The notes under the pieces: generated by a model | What the model was told of the DNA's origin: nothing | The model's input: only the letters and a program-made list of their open reading frames with translations | Databases searched by the model: none | Position numbers and translations under genes: made by a program | Shown here: piece by piece, positions 17,144 to 26,309 of the stretch | Numbering within the stretch: the first letter of the stretch is position 1 | Layout of the letters: each line of letters opens with the position of its first letter | Source of the DNA: an uncultured Selenomonadales bacterium | Lineage (GTDB): Bacteria; Bacillota; Clostridia; Christensenellales; QALW01 | Assembly: GCA_905200615.1 (NCBI GenBank) | Contig: CAJKLB010000009.1 | Location: forward strand, 1-64,000 | Direction: 5' to 3' | Length of the DNA: 64,000 nt

Positions 17144-18151
17144 ATGAATCATGTAATGATACCTCGGCATTATGAGGAAAAATTAGACATTTATCAAACA
17201 CAGCTTGCTATCGGCAGATTAAAACAAATATTTCAAAAAAAATTAGCAGCCGCGCTGAACTTGAAACGCGTAACGGCGCCGTTATTTGTTTTACCGGAAA
17301 CCGGATTAAATGATGATTTAAACGGAGTAGAACGAGCGGTTACTTTTGATATAAAGGCTACGGGGAAAATGGCGCAAGTGGTTCATTCCCTTGCAAAGTG
17401 GAAACGCATGGCGTTGCATGACTACCATTTTGAAATCGGGACAGGATTATATACGGATATGAACGCGATACGCCGTGATGAAGAGTTGGATAATTTTCAT
17501 TCCGTGTATGTTGACCAATGGGATTGGGAACGGGTGATTACACGAGAACAAAGGAATATCGAATTTTTAAAAAGCACGGTAGAGCAGATCGTTACGGCTA
17601 TTGCCGATACCTTGCAGGAGATAAAAAAAGAATTCCCCGCGCTTACGGCGAACGTTAAGCGGGAAGTTGCATTTATTACTTCACAGGAGCTGGAAGATTT
17701 ATATCCCGCGCTTTCCCCCAAAGAACGGGAAAATAGGTATACAAAGGAGCATGGCACAGTTTTTATTATGCAGATCGGGGATCGCCTGAAATCCGGAAAG
17801 CCGCATGACGGCAGAGCCCCGGATTATGATGATTGGAAACTTAACGGTGATATTTTCTTTTGGAATGATGTGCTGGAGTGTGCTATGGAAATTTCATCAA
17901 TGGGAATACGAGTGGATGAAAAGGCGCTGGATGAGCAATTGAATAAGACAGATTGCAATTATCGGCGTGTTTTGCCTTTTCATCGTATGCTGCTGGCAGG
18001 GGAATTGCCGCTTACGATCGGCGGCGGTATCGGACAATCCAGATTATGTATGCTGCTGCTGCAAAAAGCACATATCGGTCAGGTTCAGGTATCGGTTTGG
18101 GATGAGGAAACGATAAAAACTTGCAGTGAAAACGGTATTTCCTTGCTTTAA
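17144..18151 (+). CDS. asnA: Aspartate-ammonia ligase (asparagine synthetase A)
   Basis: Makes asparagine from aspartate, ammonia and ATP; a class II aminoacyl-tRNA synthetase-like fold. It has 335 residues against about 330 in E. coli. Blocks TAPLFVLPETGLNDDLNG, MNAIRRDEELDN, SVYVDQWDWE and the C-terminal GGGIGQSRLCMLLL are characteristic. The start is the ATG at 17144, with GAGGGA upstream; a longer frame runs through the promoter. It is first of a likely four-gene unit. Confidence 0.96.
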   Translation: MNHVMIPRHYEEKLDIYQTQLAIGRLKQIFQKKLAAALNLKRVTAPLFVLPETGLNDDLNGVERAVTFDIKATGKMAQVVHSLAKWKRMALHDYHFEIGTGLYTDMNAIRRDEELDNFHSVYVDQWDWERVITREQRNIEFLKSTVEQIVTAIADTLQEIKKEFPALTANVKREVAFITSQELEDLYPALSPKERENRYTKEHGTVFIMQIGDRLKSGKPHDGRAPDYDDWKLNGDIFFWNDVLECAMEISSMGIRVDEKALDEQLNKTDCNYRRVLPFHRMLLAGELPLTIGGGIGQSRLCMLLLQKAHIGQVQVSVWDEETIKTCSENGISLL

Positions 18152-18176
18152 TGAAAACGATAAGGAGGAATTTTTA

Positions 18177-18437
18177 ATGCGTTATGATTACCAGACAAAA
18201 GGAACCTGTTCTACAAAAATTTCTTTTGATATTGACGGAAATGTTATAAGAAATGTCCAATTTACCGGCGGATGCAACGGTAATTTAAAGGCAATTTCTT
18301 CTTTAGTTGACGGAATGACCGTGCAGGAAATTGAAAAGAAACTTCAGGGAATTACCTGCGGATGGAAGAAAACCAGTTGTTCCGATCAGTTAGCCAATGC
18401 GGTCCGTAAGGCTTATGAGGAAAGCAGGCATGAATGA
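18177..18437 (+). CDS. TSCPD-domain protein (four-Cys small protein)
   Basis: A protein of 86 residues with four cysteines (GTCSTKI, GGCNGN, ITCGWK, TSCSDQLA), the pattern of the TIGR03905-type TSCPD family, related to the C-terminal domain of some vitamin B12-dependent ribonucleotide reductases. It probably binds a metal or Fe-S cluster; the function is unknown. The start is the ATG at 18177, with AAGGAGG upstream; a longer frame overlapping asnA is rejected. The last 8 bp overlap the dehydrogenase gene. Confidence 0.85.
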   Translation: MRYDYQTKGTCSTKISFDIDGNVIRNVQFTGGCNGNLKAISSLVDGMTVQEIEKKLQGITCGWKKTSCSDQLANAVRKAYEESRHE

Positions 18438-19590
18438 TTTTGTTTTCTATACGCCAACCCAAGTATTTTTTGGAAAAAACGCGTTGAGCAATATCGCTTT
18501 TCATATTCGCCGGCTGGGCGCCTCCCGTGTACTGCTGCATTTCGGCGGACATTCGGCGCTTTCTTCGGGGGTTATTGATAAAATAGAGTCGCAGTTGGCG
18601 CAAAACGATATAGATAGCGTTCGTCTTGGCGGCGTTTCTCCGAATCCGCGCATTGAACTGGTTCGCCAAGGAATCCGGCTTTGCAAAGATGAGAAAATCG
18701 ATTTTATTCTTGCGATCGGCGGCGGTAGTGTTATTGACAGTGCCAAAAGCATTGGAATGGGGCTTGCAAATGAAAAAGATCCTTGGGAAATGATTTCTCA
18801 AAATATAATGCCTGAAAAACATTTTCCGATGGGCTGTGTGCTTACAATCGCCGCGGCAGGCAGTGAGATGAGTAATTCCCATGTCATCACAAACGGTATT
18901 ATAAAGCGGTCACTCAATCATGATTTGCTGCGTCCGGATATCGCTTTTTTAAATCCTGAGCTGACCTATACGGTATCGCGCTTTCAAACCGGCTGTGGCA
19001 CAGTCGATATTATGATGCATACGCTGGAACGCTTTTTTACCGCGGATGATACGGTTCAGCCTACGGATGCACTGGCTTTGGCGCTTTTAAAACAAGTAAA
19101 GCTTGCGGGTGAAACAGCCGCCGATGATCCGGAAAATTATGAGGCAAGAGCAACACTTATGTGGGCGTCCAGTCTTTCCCATAACGGATTGACCGGCTGC
19201 GGAAAGAATACATTGTTTCCTGTACATAAGCTGGAGCATGATTTCAGCGGATTATATGATGTTGCTCACGGCGCGGGGCTTTCGGTTTTATTTCCTGCAT
19301 GGGCAAAATATGTTTATCACTATGATCTTCCTCATTTTTCGCTTTTGGCACGGGAAGTATTTGATGTATGTCATGCGGATGATGCGGTTGCCGCATGGCA
19401 GGGAATAGAGAGCATGAAAGAATTTTTTAAACATATCGGAATGCCGGTAACCATGAAGGAATTGGGAATTAAAAAAGAAGATTTTTGCAAAATTGCCGAT
19501 ATGACAACAGATGGCGGAAATAAAAAAATATTGTCATATATACCTCTTGAAAAAGAGGATATTTTAAAAATTTATGAATTAGCAAAGTAA
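18430..19590 (+). CDS. Iron-containing alcohol dehydrogenase (butanol dehydrogenase-like)
   Basis: A group III alcohol dehydrogenase of 386 residues of the BdhA/YqhD kind, reducing aldehydes with NAD(P)H. The NAD-binding block AIGGGSVIDSAKSIG and the metal-binding residues in GTVDIMMHTLE and YDVAHGAGLS are present. The start is the ATG at 18430, overlapping the TSCPD gene. It is the likely alcohol-forming step in fermentation. Its position next to a rhamnose mutarotase makes lactaldehyde a conceivable substrate, but that is speculation. Confidence 0.92.
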   Translation: MNDFVFYTPTQVFFGKNALSNIAFHIRRLGASRVLLHFGGHSALSSGVIDKIESQLAQNDIDSVRLGGVSPNPRIELVRQGIRLCKDEKIDFILAIGGGSVIDSAKSIGMGLANEKDPWEMISQNIMPEKHFPMGCVLTIAAAGSEMSNSHVITNGIIKRSLNHDLLRPDIAFLNPELTYTVSRFQTGCGTVDIMMHTLERFFTADDTVQPTDALALALLKQVKLAGETAADDPENYEARATLMWASSLSHNGLTGCGKNTLFPVHKLEHDFSGLYDVAHGAGLSVLFPAWAKYVYHYDLPHFSLLAREVFDVCHADDAVAAWQGIESMKEFFKHIGMPVTMKELGIKKEDFCKIADMTTDGGNKKILSYIPLEKEDILKIYELAK

Positions 19591-19604
19591 CGGAGGATTT
19601 TAGT

Positions 19605-19922
19605 ATGGAAAGATATGCATGGAAAGCGGTTGTGAAAGAAGGATGCCTTGAGGAATATGTTCGCAGGCATCAGGAAATTTGGCCGGAGTTGGTGGAATTG
19701 TTAAAACAGGCCGGCGTATGCAATTACAGTATATGGAATGTAGGAAATGAACTTTTTGGTTATTATGAATGCGCCAAAGGCGTTGATTTTGCGGCTAAAA
19801 CACAGGCAGAGAGTCCCTTGGTGGATAAATGGAACGAGTATATGAAAGATGTAATGATCATGGAAATGGATCCGGTTACAGGTGCACAGCCGATGCTTAC
19901 CGAGGTTTTTCGGCTGGATTAA
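19605..19922 (+). CDS. rhaM: L-rhamnose mutarotase
   Basis: Interconverts alpha and beta anomers of L-rhamnose. It has 105 residues, the full family length. Tyr18 and His22 in EEYVRRHQEIWPEL are at the positions described as catalytic in the E. coli enzyme, and Tyr41 is also kept. It lies 14 bp after the dehydrogenase, with GGAGG upstream, and ends the unit. No rhamnose isomerase, kinase or aldolase is present in the window, so its sugar (rhamnose or fucose) and pathway are not shown. Confidence 0.9.
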   Translation: MERYAWKAVVKEGCLEEYVRRHQEIWPELVELLKQAGVCNYSIWNVGNELFGYYECAKGVDFAAKTQAESPLVDKWNEYMKDVMIMEMDPVTGAQPMLTEVFRLD

Positions 19923-19928
19923 TTAATG

Positions 19929-19972
19929 AAAAGTCTTGATTTGCAGATAAAAGCAAAATCAAGGCTTTTTTT
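19929..19972 (+). terminator. Terminator after rhaM
   Basis: The stem AAGTCTTGATTTGC / GCAAAATCAAGGCTT (one bulge, G-U pair) is followed by TTTTTTT. Confidence 0.8.
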
Positions 19973-20213
19973 ATGGTATTTTTTAATTACGGATAATTTG
20001 TGAATAGAAAAAATAAAATTTTAATAGTTGATTTTCCATACAAAAGCAGGCTTTAAGGAATTTCAGAAGGTGAAAATAAATTTTTTATTCATACGATGAT
20101 ACTAATTCTGAGGATTGCCTTCAAGATAAAGCATTTGTGAACAATAAAATTTTTTTAATTTTATAACGAATGATATGATGAAAAAATAAAGCAAATGCTG
20201 ACGTTGTAAAAGC
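19973..20213. other. Intergenic stretch between rhaM and the sulfatase operon
   Basis: AT-rich DNA, no ORF and no clear RNA fold seen by eye between the rhaM terminator and the sulfatase promoter. Confidence 0.6.
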
Positions 20214-20242
20214 TTGATTTTTGTCTAAATAGACGGTATAAT
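20214..20242 (+). promoter_or_regulatory. Promoter of the sulfatase-maturase operon
   Basis: TTGATT (20214-20219), 17 bp, TATAAT (20237-20242). The -10 overlaps the first ATG (20241) of the longest frame, so translation must begin later, at 20274. Confidence 0.65.
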
Positions 20243-20273
20243 GAAACAAGAAAAAGAAAGGAATTCTTTATTT

Positions 20274-21899
20274 ATGAGTAAGCAACCGAATATTGTTTTG
20301 ATTATGGCTGATCAACTGGCCGCTTCTTTTATTGGCTGTTACGGCAGCGGCGTAGCGTCTACGCCGAATTTAGATACGTTAGCGGAAAATGGCTGCCGTT
20401 TTACCAGAAATTATGCCGCCGCTCCGGTATGCGCCCCTAACCGCGCCTGCATTTTGACAGGGCGATCCACCAGCATTAATGGAATTTGCTTTAATAATTT
20501 TTCATTAGGCGGAGAAAATCCGGCGTATCCGCATGTGCTGCGCCGTAACGGATATGTTACCGGAGGTTTCGGAAAATTCCATGTTACCCCCATGATGTGG
20601 CCGGTACCGCGGAACTTGGAACATTTAGGGTTTGAAGAATCGGTTGTCTCAGAAGATCCGAAATGGGGGCCGTATATTGATTGGGTAAAGGAAAATTATC
20701 CGCAATATCTTGATCGGGTAATTGCTATTACCAATGATCACAGCGGTCAGCGCGGCGCGTCCGTTCCTGTTGAAACACTGCAGGGAGCTACCAAGGAAGA
20801 AGTAGAAAATAAGAAACAGTGGTTTGAGGAGTATATGCGTCCGCGCATGGAAGAATCTTTATGGGATAGAATGTATCCGTCTCCTGTGCCGGCGGAGGCT
20901 CATGACACCCGATATATTACCGAACTCGGCCTTGATTTTATTAACAGGCATGCCGGTAAAGACCAGCCTTTCTTCTGTCATATTTCCTATGTGGATCCGC
21001 ATGATCCGTACAATCCGCCGGAGCCGTATGCTTCCATGTTCTCACCGGAGGATATGCTTGACGCGCTGCCTCAGGAATGGACGGAAGAGGATTTTCCGTA
21101 TTTGGCGCAGGCACAAAAAGGGTATCTCCGCTTTGATAAAATTAAAGATTCCCCCGAAGCTGTTGCAAAACTTCGCGCGCTTTATCATGGTTCCATTAAA
21201 TTTATTGATGATCAGATCGGCAGAGTGATTGCCAGAATAAAGGAATTGGGCATTTGGGATGATACGATTATTATCTTTACCACGGATCACGGAGATCTGA
21301 TGGGAGATCACGGATTGATTGCAAAAGGGGAAACGCACTATGACGCTTGTATCAGAACGCCGCTGATTGTATCGGGAGGACCCATAGCAAAGGGGGTTGT
21401 TTCCGAAAGACTGACAAGTTCACTGGATTTGTATCCTACGCTTTGCGCATGGGCACAGACTCCCAAGGAAGAATTACCGCCAATAGAGGGAATATCTTTT
21501 GCAAATGTATGTACAGGGGCTTCGGATGATCCGCATCAGGAAATCGGTGTCATGATGGGTAATAGCTCTACGATTATTACACAAGACGGCTATCGCCTTA
21601 CCTTGCATACCGCGCAAAAACTTACCGGACAAATGTTTTATTTGCGGCAAGATCCCTTTGAACAGCATAATTTGTATCGGGATCCGGCCTATAATGCCAA
21701 AAAACAGGAATTGCTCGAAAGGTTGGTACGTATAAAAAACCGTCCCGCTACAGTACCCCAGTACGCGGTTTTGCCGGTAAAAGACGGCCGCGCGTTTATT
21801 AACGATGGCTGTACGAAAAGTATTCCGTTATATCCGCAAACACGTTCTCCATGGCATGAGGATATTCCCAAGCCTTGCTGGCGCGGAGAAAAAAAGTAA
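20274..21899 (+). CDS. Sulfatase, Cys-type, cytoplasmic (1)
   Basis: A type I sulfatase of 541 residues. The formylglycine motif is CAPNR with Cys53 (VCAPNRACILTGR), so it needs conversion by the maturase encoded two genes downstream. Metal-site blocks are NIVLIMADQ at the N-terminus and TTDHGDLMGDHGL. HDPYNPPEPY is typical of choline-sulfatase/N-sulfoglucosamine-type members. There is no signal peptide, so it acts on an imported sulfated molecule. The start is the ATG at 20274 with GAAAGGA upstream. The substrate is unknown; a sulfated sugar or glycan fragment is likely. Confidence 0.93.
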   Translation: MSKQPNIVLIMADQLAASFIGCYGSGVASTPNLDTLAENGCRFTRNYAAAPVCAPNRACILTGRSTSINGICFNNFSLGGENPAYPHVLRRNGYVTGGFGKFHVTPMMWPVPRNLEHLGFEESVVSEDPKWGPYIDWVKENYPQYLDRVIAITNDHSGQRGASVPVETLQGATKEEVENKKQWFEEYMRPRMEESLWDRMYPSPVPAEAHDTRYITELGLDFINRHAGKDQPFFCHISYVDPHDPYNPPEPYASMFSPEDMLDALPQEWTEEDFPYLAQAQKGYLRFDKIKDSPEAVAKLRALYHGSIKFIDDQIGRVIARIKELGIWDDTIIIFTTDHGDLMGDHGLIAKGETHYDACIRTPLIVSGGPIAKGVVSERLTSSLDLYPTLCAWAQTPKEELPPIEGISFANVCTGASDDPHQEIGVMMGNSSTIITQDGYRLTLHTAQKLTGQMFYLRQDPFEQHNLYRDPAYNAKKQELLERLVRIKNRPATVPQYAVLPVKDGRAFINDGCTKSIPLYPQTRSPWHEDIPKPCWRGEKK

Positions 21900-21957
21900 A
21901 ACCCGCTATTACCATTGCTTATGATTGATTTACAGTATTTCAGAAAGGAATAAAAAA

Positions 21958-23382
21958 ATGAAAAATGTTCTTTTGCTTTTTACCGATCAGCAGCGCAGCG
22001 ATACAATTGCCGCCTTGGGAAATCCGATTATCCAAACGCCGGCCTTAGACGCGCTAGCCGGAGATTCAACGGTGTTTTCCCGCTGTTACACTCCGTCACC
22101 GGTATGTGTGCCTGCTCGGTTGTGTATGATGCAGGGAACATATCCCAATCGCAACGGCTGTAATGATAATATGGATAATTTCCGTTATGAAGGAAAAACC
22201 TTGTATCAACGCTTTACTGAGCAAGGATATACAACAATGGGAATCGGCAAGATGCATTTTCCCTGTGATGCGTATGGCCTTCATGGCTTTGCCGCACGAA
22301 AGACGCAGGAAGAATTGGCTGCGCCGCAAGACGATTATTACAAATATTTAGTGCAAAACGGCTATACAGATGTATTTGATTATAACGGTCAGCGCAGTGA
22401 GATGTATTATATTCCGCAAATTTCCCGTTTGCCGCAGCAGGTACATCCGACACAGTGGGTAGGGGATCAAGCGGTAGATTTTTTACGGAAGCAGTCATCC
22501 GAACAGCCTTTTTTTCTGATGACCTCCTTTATTCATCCTCATCCGCCGTTTGCTCCGCCTATTCCGTGGAATAAGCTTTATCGCCGTAATCTGCCGGCGC
22601 CCTTCGTTCCCGAAGAAAGCAAAGAGCTGATAAGCTATCATAATATATTGCAAAACCAATATAAAGGATTGAGCGTTGGCATTGATCAACATTTGCTGGG
22701 ACTGTTAAAAGGTTTTTATTATGCTTGTATTTCGTTCGTCGATTATCAGATTTCCCGGATTATTGATATGTTGAAACAGCGGGGATTCTATGAAAACACA
22801 ATTATCGTTTTTTCCTCCGATCACGGGGAAATGCTGGGTGATTATCATTGCCTTGGAAAGCGTACCATGCTTGATGCGGCCTGTAAGGTTCCTTTGCTTA
22901 TAAAAACGGGCAGCGGTCACTCTGTACGCCGTGATCCGGCTTCGTTAGTAGATATTGCGCCTACGCTGCTTTCTTTGGCCGGAATTCCGTATCAAAAAGA
23001 AGATTTTGACGGTGTTGATTTAACAAAACAGCGGCACGAGGTTGTATATTCCCAGTTCAGCAGCGGTGATACCGGTCTTTACATGGTTGCTTCGGAAAAC
23101 GATAAGCTGATATACTCCCAAGCCGACCGGAGATATTGGTATTTTGATGCTTTTCCGGAAAATCATGATGCGTATCAGCCGGAACAGAAGCGGATTGGCT
23201 ATATGAAGCAATTATTAAAGGATTACTGCAAAAAGGATACAGCATCTCCGGTTCGGGAAAACGTTGCCGCGAAACTGGAAGAATGCAGAAAGAAACCTTA
23301 TCAGGATTTTCGGCAGGATCATGTGTTTTTGCATGAGAAAGAACTTGCCGCTATGCCGGAAGGATACCATATTGATTTATAA
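21958..23382 (+). CDS. Sulfatase, Cys-type, cytoplasmic (2)
   Basis: A second type I sulfatase, 474 residues, with formylglycine motif CVPAR (Cys50 in SPVCVPARLCMMQG) and metal motifs LLFTDQQRSD and SSDHGEMLGDYH. There is no signal peptide. It is clearly diverged from the preceding sulfatase, so not a recent duplication. The start is the ATG at 21958, with GAAAGGAA upstream; 58 bp separate it from gene 1. Two different sulfatases suggest a substrate with two sulfation sites, or two substrates. Confidence 0.93.
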   Translation: MKNVLLLFTDQQRSDTIAALGNPIIQTPALDALAGDSTVFSRCYTPSPVCVPARLCMMQGTYPNRNGCNDNMDNFRYEGKTLYQRFTEQGYTTMGIGKMHFPCDAYGLHGFAARKTQEELAAPQDDYYKYLVQNGYTDVFDYNGQRSEMYYIPQISRLPQQVHPTQWVGDQAVDFLRKQSSEQPFFLMTSFIHPHPPFAPPIPWNKLYRRNLPAPFVPEESKELISYHNILQNQYKGLSVGIDQHLLGLLKGFYYACISFVDYQISRIIDMLKQRGFYENTIIVFSSDHGEMLGDYHCLGKRTMLDAACKVPLLIKTGSGHSVRRDPASLVDIAPTLLSLAGIPYQKEDFDGVDLTKQRHEVVYSQFSSGDTGLYMVASENDKLIYSQADRRYWYFDAFPENHDAYQPEQKRIGYMKQLLKDYCKKDTASPVRENVAAKLEECRKKPYQDFRQDHVFLHEKELAAMPEGYHIDL

Positions 23383-23425
23383 AAAATTTTATACCCAAAG
23401 ACGGGGATAAAGAAAAGGAGAAAAG

Positions 23426-24523
23426 ATGCCGCCGCTGTGTTTATTGATTAAACCCGCATCGGGGTTGTGTAATTTACGCTGTCGTTATTGTTTTTATCAT
23501 GATGAAACTTGTAACCGCAGTCAGAAAAGCTACGGTATTATGTCGGAAAATACATTGGAAGTGCTGATACAAAAAGCGTTAGAATTTGCCAAACAGGAAT
23601 GTACCTTTGCTTTTCAAGGCGGTGAGCCGACTTTAGCCGGACTGGAGTTTTTTCAGACGGCGGTGAAACTGCAAAAAAAATATAACAGGCAAAAAATAAA
23701 AATCTATAATACAATACAGACCAACGGTTTGCTTTTAGATGATGCTTGGTGCGCTTTTTTGGCAGAAGAAAAATTTTTGGTAGGAATTTCTCTTGACGGA
23801 ACCAAGGAGACCCATGATTTCTGCCGCGTATATCCCGATGGAAAAGGCAGCTATGCGCAGGTTATGCGTGCCGTGCGCTTTTTGGAAAAACACAAGGTGG
23901 ATTTTAATATTCTTACGGTAGTTTATAATGCCACGGCAAGGCATATCGTCAGTATTTACAAAGCATATAAAAAACAAAACTTCCGTTATTTGCAATTTAT
24001 TCCTTGTTTGGATCCACTGGAAAAGCCTGCGGAGAGTTTTGCGCTTACGCCCGCGCGATACGCGGATTTTATGAAGCGGCTGTTTGATTGCTGGTATAAA
24101 GATTTGTTGAAAGGAAATTACATATCGATTCGGCAATTTGATAATTATATCGGAATGCTGCAGGGGCGTCCGCCTGAATGCTGCGGCTTCAGCGGTATTT
24201 GCGCGCTTCAAAACGTTGTAGAAGCCGATGGAAGTGTTTATCCGTGTGATTTTTATGTTTTAGACGCGTATCGGCTTGGAAATCTTTGTGTTGACAGCTT
24301 TGAAAAAATCGCGCAAAAAGGAAAGGAGAGCGGATTCATCGAAGCTTCCGTACCGCTTCCGCAAAAATGCCGTGAATGCCAATATTTACAATTATGTCGC
24401 AACGGATGCCGCAGGCACAGGCTGGAAGGCCCGGCCGGCGTTAACCGTTTTTGTTCTGCTTATCAAGAATTTTTTGCCTATTCTTTTGACAGAATGTTGG
24501 ATTTAGCGCGTAAATTAAAATAA
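23426..24523 (+). CDS. Anaerobic sulfatase maturase (radical SAM/SPASM)
   Basis: Oxidises the active-site Cys of both sulfatases to formylglycine without oxygen. It has 365 residues. The radical SAM motif is Cys15, Cys19 and Cys22 (CNLRCRYC). The SPASM region at the C-terminus carries clustered cysteines (CCGFSGIC, VYPCDF, CRECQYLQLCRNGC) for two auxiliary 4Fe-4S clusters. GGAG precedes the ATG. Pairing with Cys-type sulfatases confirms the role. Confidence 0.94.
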   Translation: MPPLCLLIKPASGLCNLRCRYCFYHDETCNRSQKSYGIMSENTLEVLIQKALEFAKQECTFAFQGGEPTLAGLEFFQTAVKLQKKYNRQKIKIYNTIQTNGLLLDDAWCAFLAEEKFLVGISLDGTKETHDFCRVYPDGKGSYAQVMRAVRFLEKHKVDFNILTVVYNATARHIVSIYKAYKKQNFRYLQFIPCLDPLEKPAESFALTPARYADFMKRLFDCWYKDLLKGNYISIRQFDNYIGMLQGRPPECCGFSGICALQNVVEADGSVYPCDFYVLDAYRLGNLCVDSFEKIAQKGKESGFIEASVPLPQKCRECQYLQLCRNGCRRHRLEGPAGVNRFCSAYQEFFAYSFDRMLDLARKLK

Positions 24524-24610
24524 TTTCAGACTGTAGACAAAACTGAATTTTGATTTTTTTCGGCGTTCAGACCATTTCGTTTTTCTTCGGCGACAGAGCC
24601 TTATAAGTGA

Positions 24611-24637
24611 AAAACCGCTTGATAAGCGGTTTTTTAA
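24611..24637. terminator. Terminator between the maturase and chromate transporter genes
   Basis: A perfect 10-bp stem AAAACCGCTT / AAGCGGTTTT with loop GATA, then TTTTTTAA. It can serve both converging units. Confidence 0.8.
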
Positions 24638-24758
24638 GGGAACAGGGAGTATTGGAGAGGATAGAATGCAGTCCGAAAATCGACGAATTTCGAGTGAGAG
24701 CCCCCCCAACTAAGAGAGTGATGTCTTTGTTGACACTCCCATGATTTTTATTCGTTTT

Positions 24759-25325
24759 TCAGAGGCCTAAAAAGCCATAGGCGACAAGACCTACTAAGCC
24801 TGATCCCAGTAAAATATAAATGGGACTGGGCTTATATTTTTTTAACACCAATAAGCCAATCAAAAAAACCGCTACGGCTAAAAAATTAAGGTCAGAAATT
24901 TGAAGAGAAAACGTTCCGCCCCAGAAAGCTACAACAATCAACGTAAGAGCAGCTGCGGCAATTAAGCCTACGACTACGGGGCGCAAACCAGAGAGAATCC
25001 GTTGAACAGCGTTTAATTTCCGGAATTTTGTGTATAGAACGGCTAAAGTCGTAACAATAACGCAGGAAGGAACAATGCAGCCGAAAGTAGCGGCCAGCGC
25101 GCCGGGAATTCCCGCAACCTGGGTTCCGACAAAAGTAGCGGCATTCAGGGTAATAGGACCGGGGGTCATTTCGGCAATCGTTACAACATCGGCGAATTCT
25201 TCCATTGTCAGCCATCCAAATCCGTTCACTATTTGACTTTGTATCATCGGCATTGCCGCATAGCCTCCGCCGATGCTGAAAAGCCCTATTTGAAAAAAAG
25301 CCCAAAACAATTGTAAATAAATCAT
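24759..25325 (-). CDS. Chromate transporter family protein, half-size (second)
   Basis: A membrane protein of 188 residues, one ChrA domain. The family signature FFQIGLFSIGGGYAAMPMIQ is at the N-terminus, followed by EFADVVTIAEMTPGPITLNAATFVG. About six membrane segments. Short ChrA proteins usually occur as pairs that act together, as here with the gene immediately upstream (4-bp gap). The family exports chromate/sulfate-like anions in some bacteria; the true substrate in anaerobes is unclear. Confidence 0.9.
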   Translation of the reverse strand: MIYLQLFWAFFQIGLFSIGGGYAAMPMIQSQIVNGFGWLTMEEFADVVTIAEMTPGPITLNAATFVGTQVAGIPGALAATFGCIVPSCVIVTTLAVLYTKFRKLNAVQRILSGLRPVVVGLIAAAALTLIVVAFWGGTFSLQISDLNFLAVAVFLIGLLVLKKYKPSPIYILLGSGLVGLVAYGFLGL

Positions 25326-25329
25326 GCAA

Positions 25330-25881
25330 TCATCCCTCCTTTTTGAAAAGCAGGAGTCCTGCCAGAGCGCCTACGGCGATAACAAAAATGACATTTACAT
25401 TAAAAACGGCTACGGCGATAAAGGCTCCGAGTGTAAGAAGTAGGGGAATGATGCGTTTGTTTTTTATCAGTGTACCCGCCATGGAAATAACGACATCCAC
25501 AATAACAGCGGCGACGCCGGCCTGCATTCCTTTCAGTATGCTTTGAATGAAATGGTTTTCTGCAAAAGCGGAATAACCGAAAGATATTATAGAAAGGATG
25601 ACCAGCGGAGGAAGAATTGTGGCCAGAACTGCCGTTAAGGCACCTAAAAATCCGGCCAACCGGTATCCTAACAATAACGAAGCATTTACAGCAATCGCAC
25701 CGGGAGAAGATTGCGCAATCGCCGTAAAATCCAGCATCTCTTGTTCATCAATCCAGCCCAGCTCTTCAACAAACTTTTTTCGCATAAGCGAAACGATCAC
25801 AAAACCTCCGCCAAAAGTGAAAGTGCTGATCTGCAATGTGGTTAAGAAGAATTTCAGATAAAATTTAAAGTTTTTTTGCAT
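25330..25881 (-). CDS. Chromate transporter family protein, half-size (first)
   Basis: A membrane protein of 183 residues, the other ChrA half. Signature TTLQISTFTFGGGFVIVSLMRKKFV, then EMLDFTAIAQSSPGAIAVNASLLLGYR. The start is the ATG at 25881 with AAAGGAG upstream; a longer frame adds 28 basic residues with no ribosome site. It forms a two-gene operon with the following half. Confidence 0.9.
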   Translation of the reverse strand: MQKNFKFYLKFFLTTLQISTFTFGGGFVIVSLMRKKFVEELGWIDEQEMLDFTAIAQSSPGAIAVNASLLLGYRLAGFLGALTAVLATILPPLVILSIISFGYSAFAENHFIQSILKGMQAGVAAVIVDVVISMAGTLIKNKRIIPLLLTLGAFIAVAVFNVNVIFVIAVGALAGLLLFKKEG

Positions 25882-26220
25882 GAAACGCTCCTTTCTGAGT
25901 TTTATATTTATTATACTACTTTTTTTGATATAAGTAAAATTGTGAATTTTATAATCTGATTTCATTGTTCCTTAATAAAATAAGGAATGCTGTTGTAAAA
26001 CAATAGAGTTCAATAAAAAGCGAGGCGGAAGATTACATCGGTATCAAGAGTGAAATTTTTTGGAGCGTATCGAAAAAGTGGACACGGTTTAAAGATAACG
26101 CATTTTTCGTTCAAAAATCAAAAAATTCAGAACGGAAATTTATTCTCCTAAAATTCCGATATGCTTGAAGGATTTATGTAGATTTTTCTTAAAAACTGTT
26201 TTTTATCGCGTTTATCAGCG
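25882..26220. other. AT-rich intergenic stretch
   Basis: No gene or RNA recognised. A run at about 26066-26086 (AAAAAGTGGACACGGTTTAA) is reminiscent of insertion-sequence ends but has no partner copy in the window. Confidence 0.5.
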
Positions 26221-26249
26221 AAAAAATAAAATGCGGCGTTGCCGCCGCA
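26221..26249 (-). terminator. Terminator of the cysteine desulfurase-like gene
   Basis: Perfect stem TGCGGCG / CGCCGCA (26232-26249) with loop TTGC; on the minus strand a TTTTATTTTTT run follows. Confidence 0.8.
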
Positions 26250-26309
26250 AAAAATTTATTTTAAACTTCTTAGTAATCTGTAGAGAAGTCTTTTTCAGTA
26301 AATTTTATT

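Noticed and set aside
24680..24740. Possible CRISPR-like or attachment sequence near the C7 run
   Set aside because: No repetition in the window and no consistent arms; only a weak GTC/GAC fold.
26066..26086. Insertion sequence end
   Set aside because: Resembles some IS termini but has no mate, no transposase and no target duplication.
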